A stretch of DNA of 55,636 nucleotides from Planctomycetota bacterium (GTDB lineage Bacteria; Planctomycetota; MHYJ01; JACQXL01; JACRIJ01): positions 1-55,636 of the forward strand of contig JACRIJ010000019.1 in NCBI GenBank assembly GCA_016220095.1. The letters are read 5' to 3'. The notes below the pieces were generated by a model. That model worked only from the letters and a program-made list of their open reading frames with translations, was not told the origin of the DNA and did no database searches. Position numbers and translations under genes: made by a program. The stretch's first letter is position 1; the number at the start of each line of letters is the position of its first letter. Positions 8,880-15,273 of the stretch are shown piece after piece.

Positions 8880-9191
8880 TTAGCGAAAACGCGCCGCGGC
8901 AAGCTGTTCGGTATAACCGCCTTGCGTAATAAACAGCTTTTCCAAACTGCTGATTTGCTTATCAAGCAAAAGCTCATCAAGACTGGCGCGGGCAACGTTG
9001 ACCAACCTCAGCTCTGTCCGGCTGGAAGTCGCCGCAGCGCGACTTCCTTCTGCAATGTTCTGCCTACCGGATCTTGCGGCCTGCACCATCTGGTCCCGTG
9101 TACGGGAACGGCTATCCACAAAACGCGCGCAAAATGTTTTCCCTTGACAATTCGCGTGTTTATAGATTATAATAGGCGTAATGGAACTCAA
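8880..9191 (-). pseudogene. decayed four-helix-bundle suffix-domain protein (23S rRNA intervening-sequence protein-like)
   Basis: The frame reads TFCARFVDSRSRTRDQMVQA, then ARSGRQNIAEGSRAAATSS and LRLVNVARASLDELLLD, the hallmark of the four-helix-bundle suffix family, then LEKLFITQGGYTEQLAAAR, which matches the family's very end. Full members are about 180-200 residues with some 60-70 residues between these blocks. Here they are fused at LLLD and the N-terminal helix is missing, with only a TTG in frame. I read it as a remnant with a 5' truncation and an internal deletion. Its 5' end overlaps the promoter and first codons of the divergent nucleotidyltransferase gene. An alternative is a functional minimal protein. 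Confidence 0.6.
9144..9173 (+). promoter_or_regulatory. consensus sigma-70 promoter, leaderless start
   Basis: TTGACA (9144-9149), an 18-base spacer and TATAAT (9168-9173), both perfect. The ATG at 9181 begins 8 bases after the -10 box, where transcription itself should start, so the mRNA should be leaderless. No Shine-Dalgarno is possible. Confidence 0.8.
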
Positions 9192-9714
9192 AACAGTTAC
9201 GCAAAAACTGGTATCCGCCTTTGAATCGCACGGATGCCGCTACGCCCTGACAGGCGGTGTGGCGCTCGGCCTATGGGGCTATGCAAGGGCGACGGTTGAC
9301 CTGGATTTCCTGCTGAACTATGAAGACTCCGACAAGGCCGACGCAATTATGCGGCAATTCTCCTACGAATGCAGATTCAGGAGCAAAAATATCGCCCAGT
9401 ATATCGCAGTTTTAAAGATATTCGGCGAAGTTGACTTCTTGTACGCCTTTCGCAGGCATTCGCTTGGGATGCTTTCAAGGGCCGAGGAAAAAACAGTCTT
9501 TGACACAAAAATAAAGGTGCTCAGGCCTGAAGACATCATAGGATTGAAACTCCAGGCCATACATAACTCCCCTGAACGCAAATCAAAGGACTGGCCTGAT
9601 ATTGAAACACTGGTTCTTATGAACAGGAATAACCTTGACTGGAAGTTGATTGAAGAATACTTCTCTATTTTTGGAATGGCTGAACTTTACAAAACCATCG
9701 CGGAGCATAAATAA
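9181..9714 (+). CDS. nucleotidyltransferase-fold protein (MNT/AbiEii-like)
   Basis: 177 residues. The pol-beta nucleotidyltransferase signature is complete: LTGGVALGLWG (GG at 25-26), DLDFLL (Asp40, Asp42) and a third carboxylate in GEVDFLYAF (Asp85), followed by the RPEDIIGLKLQA helix usual in standalone NTase toxins and antitoxins. It could transfer a nucleotide to a tRNA, a protein or a partner toxin; the substrate is not visible. Translation probably starts on a leaderless mRNA. The next gene begins 2 bases after the stop, so the two are co-translated and may be a toxin-antitoxin type pair, but no HEPN partner motif (RX4-6H) is present. Confidence 0.7.
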   Translation: MELKTVTQKLVSAFESHGCRYALTGGVALGLWGYARATVDLDFLLNYEDSDKADAIMRQFSYECRFRSKNIAQYIAVLKIFGEVDFLYAFRRHSLGMLSRAEEKTVFDTKIKVLRPEDIIGLKLQAIHNSPERKSKDWPDIETLVLMNRNNLDWKLIEEYFSIFGMAELYKTIAEHK

Positions 9715-9715
9715 T

Positions 9716-9928
9716 ATGGACGCCGGAAAACAATCATTTTTCTTTGAAAACGACCAGGCTATGGCTGAAGAGATGCGAATTATCCACAGCCGGCGGCACA
9801 ATCCGTTCGTCAAAAACGGCGTAGTTGACACCGAGGCTTACGGTGAATTTGTCGCCCAATTCAACGAATTCATCGGCCATGCCCCGAAGCCTTTTGTTAA
9901 AATCGTTGACAAAGATATGCGATTATAA
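9716..9928 (+). CDS. small protein coupled to the nucleotidyltransferase
   Basis: 70 residues from the ATG at 9716, just after the TAA of the upstream gene; the longer in-frame start lies inside that gene and is unlikely. No Shine-Dalgarno is present, so expression depends on translational coupling. The protein is acidic and soluble, with no transmembrane segment. Its second half (residues 35-60, around DTEAYGEFVAQFNEFIG) looks helical. I do not recognise a family. By position it is the candidate cognate partner (antitoxin or cofactor) of the nucleotidyltransferase. Confidence 0.6.
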   Translation: MDAGKQSFFFENDQAMAEEMRIIHSRRHNPFVKNGVVDTEAYGEFVAQFNEFIGHAPKPFVKIVDKDMRL

Positions 9929-9945
9929 ACCAACAGAAATTTTTC

Positions 9946-9974
9946 TTGACTTTTTTATTTTGATTTGTTAGTAT
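9946..9974 (+). promoter_or_regulatory. promoter of the candidate small RNA
   Basis: TTGACT (9946-9951), 17 bases, TAGTAT (9969-9974), predicting a start near 9981. No open reading frame with a start signal follows; the transcript would run into the structured region that ends at the terminator near 10127. Confidence 0.5.
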
Positions 9975-9980
9975 TATAAA

Positions 9981-10128
9981 TGAAGCGACAAGGGAAGCCG
10001 ATATTTGACATTATATGAGTCAAGGCGGGGGCGTGTGACTGGTATGGAATCATAGTAGCTCCTCCTTTCAGTTGGGTAGCCACGGTTCCCTCCCAGATCC
10101 CATCCTTTGCCGTGGCTACTCTTTTTGT
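9981..10128 (+). ncRNA. candidate structured small RNA upstream of 5S rRNA
   Basis: About 148 bases between a promoter and a strong terminator, non-coding in all frames. Visible structure: a TTGAC/GTCAA hairpin at 10003-10023 and the closing GTAGCCACGG/CCGTGGCTAC stem at 10076-10119 followed by TCTTTTTG. A single-stranded-looking CTCCTCCTTTCA (10060-10071) resembles the anti-Shine-Dalgarno end of 16S rRNA. It is not tmRNA, RNase P or SRP RNA by motif, and its ends do not pair as in 6S RNA. It might be an independent RNA or the leader of the 5S transcript. Confidence 0.5.
10076..10127 (+). terminator. terminator of the candidate small RNA
   Basis: A perfect 10-bp stem GTAGCCACGG (10076-10085) / CCGTGGCTAC (10110-10119) with a 24-base pyrimidine-rich loop, followed by TCTTTTTG. 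It lies 10 bases before the 5S gene, so the 5S must be processed from read-through or have a promoter inside this RNA. Confidence 0.7.
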
Positions 10129-10136
10129 AATAATTT

Positions 10137-10243
10137 GCCCGGTGACCTAATGCCCAAAGGGCCACACCCGTTCCATCCCGAATACGGAAGTTAAGCCTTT
10201 GGGGCCGATGATACTGAATAGGGAAAGTAGGTCGTTGCCGGGC
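10137..10243 (+). rRNA. rrf: 5S ribosomal RNA, solitary
   Basis: 107 bases. The first GCCCGG pairs with the last CCGGGC (helix I). Internal sequence CCACACCCGTTCCATCCCGA, then ACGGAAGTTAAG and GGGCCGATGATACT, is the conserved 5S core. A run of eight T follows at 10244, so helix I also serves as terminator stem. No 16S or 23S gene is in the window, so the rRNA operon is split in this genome or this is an extra 5S copy. Confidence 0.93.
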
Positions 10244-10369
10244 TTTTTTTTTGCCTGTTTTTACAAAGTTTCATTCTATCAAACTACCATTCTCGCCTTA
10301 TAGCCCTTCCTCCTCCGTTTTCCCTTCTTCATTCCTCGTTACTTCTTCGTTCAAAGAAAGGATAAAAAA

Positions 10370-10879
10370 ATGGATACCTTTGAAGCCATAATGTCCAGAA
10401 GAAGCATCCGCAAGTACACTTCTCAAACGATATCCGAGCAGGATACAAAAGAGCTCCTGATGGCCGCGATGAACGCGCCTTCGGCGCGCAACGACCAGCC
10501 GTGGCACTTCATTGTAATCAATGACAGGAAAGTCCTTGACGAAATCACAAAATTCCACCCCTACGCCCCTATGCTCAAAGAAGCGCCTCTCGCAATACTC
10601 GTGTGCGGAGACCTGGGCATTGACCCGGCCGAAGGATATAACGTCGTCAACTGTTCCGCCGCGACGCAGAACATACTGCTCGCCGCGCACGCAAAAGGCC
10701 TCGGCGCCGTATGGCTGGGCATATACCCGCGCCAGGAACGCATCGCAGGAATAAAAAAACTCTTCGCCCTTCCGGATAACATCCTGCCTGTATCCCTGGT
10801 TTCCATCGGTTGGCCCGCGGAAACAAAACCGAAAGAAATCCGCTATAAACAGGACAGGGTGCGGCATAATAAATGGTGA
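10370..10879 (+). CDS. nitroreductase family protein
   Basis: 169 residues with AAAGGA about 7 bases upstream. The N-terminal RRSIRKYTSQTI and the NAPSARNDQPWHFIVI segment are the FMN-binding signature of the small nitroreductases; AAHAKGLGAVWLGIYP and the LVSIGWP end complete the fold. These homodimeric flavoproteins reduce nitro groups, quinones or flavins with NAD(P)H. It is close to the length of the minimal subgroup. The C-terminal half holds no Cys cluster or ferredoxin domain. Monocistronic; followed by an imperfect inverted repeat (10883-10940) ending in TTATTTTT that may terminate it. Confidence 0.85.
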   Translation: MDTFEAIMSRRSIRKYTSQTISEQDTKELLMAAMNAPSARNDQPWHFIVINDRKVLDEITKFHPYAPMLKEAPLAILVCGDLGIDPAEGYNVVNCSAATQNILLAAHAKGLGAVWLGIYPRQERIAGIKKLFALPDNILPVSLVSIGWPAETKPKEIRYKQDRVRHNKW

Positions 10880-11085
10880 AAGACGGGATCTGAGATTTGA
10901 GATCTCATATCTTAAATCTCAATTCTCATATCCCGTCCGTTATTTTTAATTCGTCCAAGCTCCCCAACCCCGTAACTCCGTAACCCCTAAACACCATAAC
11001 CCCTCTTCATCCGCCGAAGCCTTTGGCGCAGGCGGGCAACCCCTTAATTCCGTAACTCCTCAACCTATACTAACCTGTAATAAAA
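10880..11085. repeat. degenerate period-7 tracts after the nitroreductase gene
   Basis: GAGATTTGAGATCTCATATC variants form an inverted repeat closed by GACGGGAT/ATCCCGTC (about 10883-10939). They are followed by CCGTAACTCC / CCATAACCCC variants (10972-11065) around a CCGCCGAAGCCTTTGGCGCAGG block. No gene. Confidence 0.65.
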
Positions 11086-11087
11086 TC

Positions 11088-11116
11088 TTGACTAATAACG
11101 GCAATTTGAATATATT
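11088..11116 (+). promoter_or_regulatory. gatA promoter, leaderless start
   Basis: TTGACT (11088-11093), 17 bases, TATATT (11111-11116). Transcription is expected at about 11123, which is the second of two closely spaced ATGs. No Shine-Dalgarno precedes either ATG. Confidence 0.7.
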
Positions 11117-11122
11117 ATGCCC

Positions 11123-12562
11123 ATGAATCCTTACAAACTCACCGCGCATGAACTGGTTGAACTTATAAAAAAAGGCGGGCTAAAACCCACCGAAGCAGTT
11201 TCTTCTGTTTTCAAGCGCATAGCGGAAATGGACCCTAAAATAAAGGCCTACATTACGCTGTGCGAAGATTCCGCCATGTCAGCGGCCAAAAAACTTGAAG
11301 AAAAAATAGCCCGCAAAGAACACCTCGGCGCACTCGCCGGCGTGCCTTTCGCCGTTAAAGACAATATCTGCACATCCGGCATCAAAACCACCTGCGCCTC
11401 AAGAATTCTTGAAAATTATGTCCCGCCTTATGACGCGGCTATGGTTGAAAAAATACTCGCTGAAGACGCCATAATAGTCGGTAAAACCAATATGGACGAA
11501 TTCGCAATGGGCTCTTCGTGCGAAAATTCAGCGTTTTTCCCGACAAGGAATCCGCTGGACCTGGAAAGAATCCCAGGCGGCTCCAGCGGAGGCTCCGCGG
11601 CAGCAATAGCGGCAGATTGCGCCGTGCTCAGCGTGGGCTCTGATACGGGCGGTTCCATAAGACAACCCGCGGCTCTCTGCGGCGTGGTAGGAATGAAACC
11701 GACTTACGGCCTGGTCTCCAGATACGGGCTCGTGGCATTCGCCTCGTCGCTTGACCAAATCGGCCCTATCACAAAAGACGTAACCGATACAGCACTCCTG
11801 CTGAAGGCCATCGCAGGACATGATAAAAGGGATTCTACTTCAGTGCCCGTCACAATACCGGACTATCCGTCCAACCTGAAAAAAGACATCAAAGGCCTGC
11901 GTATAGGATTGCCTAAAGAATACTTTGAAAAAGGCGTTGACAAGGAAATTTCCGAATCGGTAATGAAAGCCGTAAAAGCATTGTCGGGCCTCGGCGCGGA
12001 ACTCATTGACGTTACCCTGCCGCACACGGAATACGGAATTCCCGCCTACTATATCCTGGCGCCGGCAGAGGCAAGTTCAAACCTCGCGCGTTATGACGGT
12101 GTAAGGTACGGATACAGGAACAAAGAAGCCGAAGGACTCGGAGAAATGTATTCCCAGACCCGTTCTGAAGGATTCGGCAAAGAAGTCAAGCGCAGAATTA
12201 TTCTCGGCACATTCGTGCTGAGTTCAGGATATTATGACGCGTATTACCTGAAAGCGCTCAAGGTCAGAAGGCTGATAAAACAGGATTTTGACAACGCGTT
12301 CACGAAGGTTGATTTGATAGCAAGCCCCACTTCACCGATACCGGCATTCAAATTGGGCGAGCGCACCGAAGACCCGCTATCAATGTACATGAGCGACGCG
12401 CTGACGGTATGCTGTAACCTCGCGGGCCTGCCGGGAATATCAATTCCCTGCGGATTTACCAAATCAAAATTGCCTATAGGATTGCAGTTCATCGGACGGC
12501 CGTTTGAGGAAGAAAAAATCCTGCAGGCGGCGTACGCGTATGAACAGACGATGGCGAGATGA
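11123..12562 (+). CDS. gatA: Asp/Glu-tRNA amidotransferase subunit A
   Basis: 479 residues from the ATG at 11123; the ATG at 11117 touches the -10 box and would not be transcribed. Amidase-signature catalytic triad regions are intact: [11 protein letters not shown] (Lys), the [13 protein letters not shown]ly/Ser-rich loop and [12 protein letters not shown] (cis-Ser and nucleophilic Ser). GatA releases ammonia from glutamine and passes it to GatB to convert Glu-tRNA(Gln) or Asp-tRNA(Asn). GatC is not adjacent and GatB lies 2.7 kb downstream in its own transcription unit, so the usual gatCAB operon is broken up here. Confidence 0.96.
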   Translation: MNPYKLTAHELVELIKKGGLKPTEAVSSVFKRIAEMDPKIKAYITLCEDSAMSAAKKLEEKIARKEHLGALAGVPFAVKDNICTSGIKTTCASRILENYVPPYDAAMVEKILAEDAIIVGKTNMDEFAMGSSCENSAFFPTRNPLDLERIPGGSSGGSAAAIAADCAVLSVGSDTGGSIRQPAALCGVVGMKPTYGLVSRYGLVAFASSLDQIGPITKDVTDTALLLKAIAGHDKRDSTSVPVTIPDYPSNLKKDIKGLRIGLPKEYFEKGVDKEISESVMKAVKALSGLGAELIDVTLPHTEYGIPAYYILAPAEASSNLARYDGVRYGYRNKEAEGLGEMYSQTRSEGFGKEVKRRIILGTFVLSSGYYDAYYLKALKVRRLIKQDFDNAFTKVDLIASPTSPIPAFKLGERTEDPLSMYMSDALTVCCNLAGLPGISIPCGFTKSKLPIGLQFIGRPFEEEKILQAAYAYEQTMAR

Positions 12563-12635
12563 GAGAATGGCAGAATGATAGGTGCTAAGGGGTTTAGGAG
12601 TTGCGGGGTTACGACGATTAGGAAGTTATGAAGTA

Positions 12636-12659
12636 GGGGTGAACCCATGTGTTCACCCT
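12636..12659. repeat. GGGTGAAC...GTTCACCC palindrome
   Basis: GGGTGAAC (12637-12644), loop CCATGT, GTTCACCC (12651-12658), preceded by GTA. Palindromes of this GTAGGGGNGAACCCATG type are widespread interspersed elements in environmental bacteria. It sits between the convergent gatA and fic genes and could act as a bidirectional terminator, but it lacks a T-run. Confidence 0.55.
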
Positions 12660-12732
12660 GTTAAAGAATTTAAGAGTTATGGCTCCGACGTTTAGTTATA
12701 ATTGTTAATCTGCTTTGTAATTGTGAAATGCG

Positions 12733-13638
12733 TCACATTATATCAAACCACTCCAAAATGGCATCACAGATAAAATCCTCAAGCAATGTCGTATCGTCAT
12801 ACACCTGGGCCTTTTGAAGATACGTATAATACAAACGCTTCTTTTCCTGCTTTATGATTATTGGGGCTATGTTTCCTCGCAAAGCCATTGCGTTCATTAA
12901 AAGCCGGCCTATCCTGCCATTGCCGTCCGAAAAAGGATGTATTTGTTCAAAGCGGCTGTGAACGGCGGCAATATGCTGAATAATATCCGAATGCTCATCT
13001 GCGGCGTCTTTCATTAAATCTTTCATTAAAACCGGCACTTTCAGAAAATTAGCCGTCGCAATATTCACGCCCGCAATTCTGACCGGATGCCGCCTGTAAG
13101 CGCCGGCATTATCCATTATGCCGTTCATAAGCATCCCGTGCAGTTTTAGAACCAAAGCTTCATCAACCCCGCCGCCGGAATGAACGATATACTCAAGCAT
13201 GTATCCAAGAGCCGCCTGATGGTTCTTCACTTCAAGGTGCTCGGTCACGCTTTTGCCGGGAATCGATACATTGTCAAACAAAACGGCCGCAGTTTCGAGC
13301 TCTGTAAAAGTGCTCCCCTCTATGCTGTTTGTATTATATGTCATAGAAAGCATGAACTGTTCGTAAATATCCGTCCTTTTCAGGAAATTCTTCTTTGTTC
13401 TGGACTTCTGCAGAATAATATCCTTTTTAGCTTCCAAAACTGATGAAGGTATGCTTTTCTGCCCGGAATATTGGCGGTACAGTTCGTCTATACGCCCTTC
13501 GGCCTTTTTGCGCGGTACCGACCGCGCGTTAATCCAGCTGTTAAACGTTGCAAAAGAAACCCCGAGTTCCGCCGCTAATTTCTCCTGGGTCAAACCCGAC
13601 AATTTCCCTATAATTTTGAGTTTTTCGGCTATATTCAT
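12733..13638 (-). CDS. HTH-Fic protein (Fido AMP-transferase) with N-terminal inhibitory motif
   Basis: 301 residues from the ATG at 13638. An XRE-like helix-turn-helix (LTQEKLAAELGVSFATFNSW, about residues 16-35) is followed by a linker and the Fic domain. The catalytic motif HPFSDGNGRIGR begins at His234. TNSIEG (103-108) matches the inhibitory helix motif [S/T]xxxE[G/N] placed N-terminal, as in class II Fic proteins. Such proteins AMPylate targets when the inhibitory Glu is displaced; the target is unknown. The HTH and the 9-13-9 inverted repeat over the promoter point to autoregulation. Transcript leader is only about 3 bases. Confidence 0.88.
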   Translation of the reverse strand: MNIAEKLKIIGKLSGLTQEKLAAELGVSFATFNSWINARSVPRKKAEGRIDELYRQYSGQKSIPSSVLEAKKDIILQKSRTKKNFLKRTDIYEQFMLSMTYNTNSIEGSTFTELETAAVLFDNVSIPGKSVTEHLEVKNHQAALGYMLEYIVHSGGGVDEALVLKLHGMLMNGIMDNAGAYRRHPVRIAGVNIATANFLKVPVLMKDLMKDAADEHSDIIQHIAAVHSRFEQIHPFSDGNGRIGRLLMNAMALRGNIAPIIIKQEKKRLYYTYLQKAQVYDDTTLLEDFICDAILEWFDIM

Positions 13639-13647
13639 AACGGTATG

Positions 13648-13676
13648 ATTATACAAAACTTTATAAAGCTTGTCAA
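13648..13676 (-). promoter_or_regulatory. fic promoter, near-leaderless
   Basis: On the minus strand TTGACA (13676-13671), 17 bases, TATAAT (13653-13648), both perfect. Predicted start about 13641, three bases before the ATG at 13638. Confidence 0.8.
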
Positions 13677-13683
13677 GTTTTGT
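13653..13683. promoter_or_regulatory. palindromic operator overlapping the fic promoter
   Basis: ACAAAACTT (13653-13661) and AAGTTTTGT (13675-13683) are a perfect 9-bp inverted repeat with a 13-base spacer. The left arm abuts the -10 box and the right arm covers the -35 box. A related TTTATAAAGTT half lies just upstream (about 13688-13698), and CTTTATAAAG inside the spacer is itself a palindrome. It fits repression by the HTH domain of the Fic protein. Confidence 0.6.
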
Positions 13684-13719
13684 ATTTTTTATAAAGTTCT
13701 ATAATATACGATTTTGAAC

Positions 13720-14223
13720 CTAATTATTCCTTTGAGAATCTAATTTAAGATTCCTCTTTTTCAGTTTTTTCTCAAGAAACACCTTGCATTCTTCGGTCGC
13801 GGTATGACAGCCCTTCCAGCCATTCCACTGCAACAGGGAACCGTGGCCTAAATTTATCGTTGTTAGACATGAATTTCCATTAAAAAACACGAAATTATAA
13901 TCACCGGCGCAAGCATGCACATGGCTAAGCCCGAACATTTTCTCGGGATATACTTTCAAATTACCAGTGAATTCCTTAACTTCAGCGCTGTCTGTAATTT
14001 CCCCCGCTTTCTTGAATCCATACCGCGAATCAGCAGTATTCATATCGCCATATTGCTCAACCACAATTTTATCCGCGTCTTTTATTGCCTCGTATAACGA
14101 CGAATTGTGAGAAAATTCCGGAATGAACCGCATCCCAATCCCTATCAACACAATACCCGCAACGGCAATAACTAACGGCCGCAGATATTTCTTCGCCTTT
14201 ATTTTCTCCGTTTGTTCAGCCAT
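13720..14223 (-). CDS. single-pass membrane hypothetical protein
   Basis: 167 residues from the ATG at 14223, which has GGGAAG about 7 bases upstream; the longer upstream frame lacks a site. A Lys-rich start is followed by one hydrophobic helix (about residues 14-33) and an extracytoplasmic domain of about 130 residues. That domain holds four cysteines (in HACAGDY, NSCLTT, KGCHTA and EECKVF) and Gly/Asn-rich beta-like text (FFNGNSCLTTINLGHGSLL). The even number of Cys suggests disulfides. No family recognised; no operon with its neighbours. Confidence 0.55.
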   Translation of the reverse strand: MAEQTEKIKAKKYLRPLVIAVAGIVLIGIGMRFIPEFSHNSSLYEAIKDADKIVVEQYGDMNTADSRYGFKKAGEITDSAEVKEFTGNLKVYPEKMFGLSHVHACAGDYNFVFFNGNSCLTTINLGHGSLLQWNGWKGCHTATEECKVFLEKKLKKRNLKLDSQRNN

Positions 14224-14363
14224 AAAAATCTTCCCTTGTTTCCCGCATCCCGCCAGCCCGGAATAATATATACTACATTGCCGGATTAAAGATACAAAGC
14301 AACATGCAATGTTGAGGATGTACCACATCACACATCTCATATCTCATATCTCAGATCACGTTA

Positions 14364-15083
14364 TTACAGTACAAACCTATAACACTCATACGCCTCCGCG
14401 GCCTTTACGGATATCTCCCTGCCGCGCGTTTCCGCGAGAAGTTTCAGCGCGTCCATGCCGCCCATGTGGGGAGACGGCCTTAACTGCGATTTATGGCAGG
14501 AATACGCCTTCAGTTTTGTCTCAAGAAAATCGGAAATGTCCACATACAAATTCGGGTGAAATACCCTGTCATTCCAGGACAATTGCGGCGCATCGGCTAT
14601 TAGCACGAGATTCTGGAACGATTTCATAGTGGCAAGGTGCGGCCTGCACGCGGTCAATCCGGCCTTGAACACGGCCTCGTGGTCCTGATTGAAACTCGGC
14701 GCCGGCAGGACTATCATGGTCGGCTTGATTTTTTCCGTGGCAAGACGTCCCTTGCGCTCAATCAGGTTGACCAAATCGCGCCTGGGCAGTGTCTCCAGAC
14801 GCAGATGCAGGTCTGAATTCTCAAGGAGTATTTCAAAATCATCCACCTTAAGCGTCTTCATCGCCTCCGCGAGCTCATCGCGGCGCGTGCGCTTTTTGAC
14901 CTTTGATTTGGAATTGTCAAAATGCTCAAGGTCTCCGGTTGACACGACCATGACATAAACCTTACCGCCGGCGTGTTTAACGCGCGCCATCAACCCGCCC
15001 GCGCCCGCGGTCTCGTCGTCCGCGTGCGGAGCCACCACTAATAACCTCTGTTGTGCCAGAAATTTTTCCAGAATGTCCTGCAT
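14364..15083 (-). CDS. PIG-L/LmbE family deacetylase
   Basis: 239 residues. APHADDET (18-25) is the zinc-binding AHPDDE motif of the family and NQDHEAV supplies the downstream His. These enzymes remove N-acetyl groups from GlcNAc conjugates such as GlcNAc-PI, bacillithiol or mycothiol precursors, or antibiotics. No thiol-cofactor genes are nearby, so the substrate is open. Cytosolic, with no signal peptide. GAGAGGTG lies just upstream of the ATG. Divergent from gatB. Confidence 0.85.
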   Translation of the reverse strand: MQDILEKFLAQQRLLVVAPHADDETAGAGGLMARVKHAGGKVYVMVVSTGDLEHFDNSKSKVKKRTRRDELAEAMKTLKVDDFEILLENSDLHLRLETLPRRDLVNLIERKGRLATEKIKPTMIVLPAPSFNQDHEAVFKAGLTACRPHLATMKSFQNLVLIADAPQLSWNDRVFHPNLYVDISDFLETKLKAYSCHKSQLRPSPHMGGMDALKLLAETRGREISVKAAEAYECYRFVL

Positions 15084-15169
15084 AACGCACCTCTCTGATT
15101 TATTAAGTCACTGATAACATCTCAACTTATTATATCATCGGACCATTTAAAGTCAATTTTTCATTTTAC

Positions 15170-15199
15170 TTGCAAAACATGCACTGTTTCGTGTATAAT
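15170..15199 (+). promoter_or_regulatory. gatB promoter with short upstream ORF
   Basis: TTGCAA (15170-15175), 18 bases, TATAAT (15194-15199). Start near 15206, leader of about 68 bases. The leader opens with a 10-codon ORF (ATG 15211, stop 15241-15243). Confidence 0.6.
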
Positions 15200-15273
15200 T
15201 ACGGTAAGAAATGTGTCTAAACCCGCATTATACTGCGTGTTGAATTGCTGTGTCTTTTACAATGGAAGGCCAA

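Noticed and set aside
8865..9224. A 119-residue plus-strand frame across the four-helix remnant
   Set aside because: It overlaps the perfect promoter and start of the nucleotidyltransferase and shows no family signature, while the opposite strand clearly encodes four-helix-bundle motifs.
9981..10128. 6S RNA, SRP RNA or tmRNA identity for the structured RNA
   Set aside because: No SRP tetraloop core (GGTCAGGTCCGGAAGGAAG type), no tmRNA tag or tRNA-like ends, and the 5' and 3' ends do not pair as in 6S RNA.
15211..15243. 10-codon ORF before gatB as an amino-acid attenuator
   Set aside because: It has no run of regulatory codons (no Gln, Glu or Asp repeats) and no terminator/antiterminator pair follows; noted only as a short upstream ORF.
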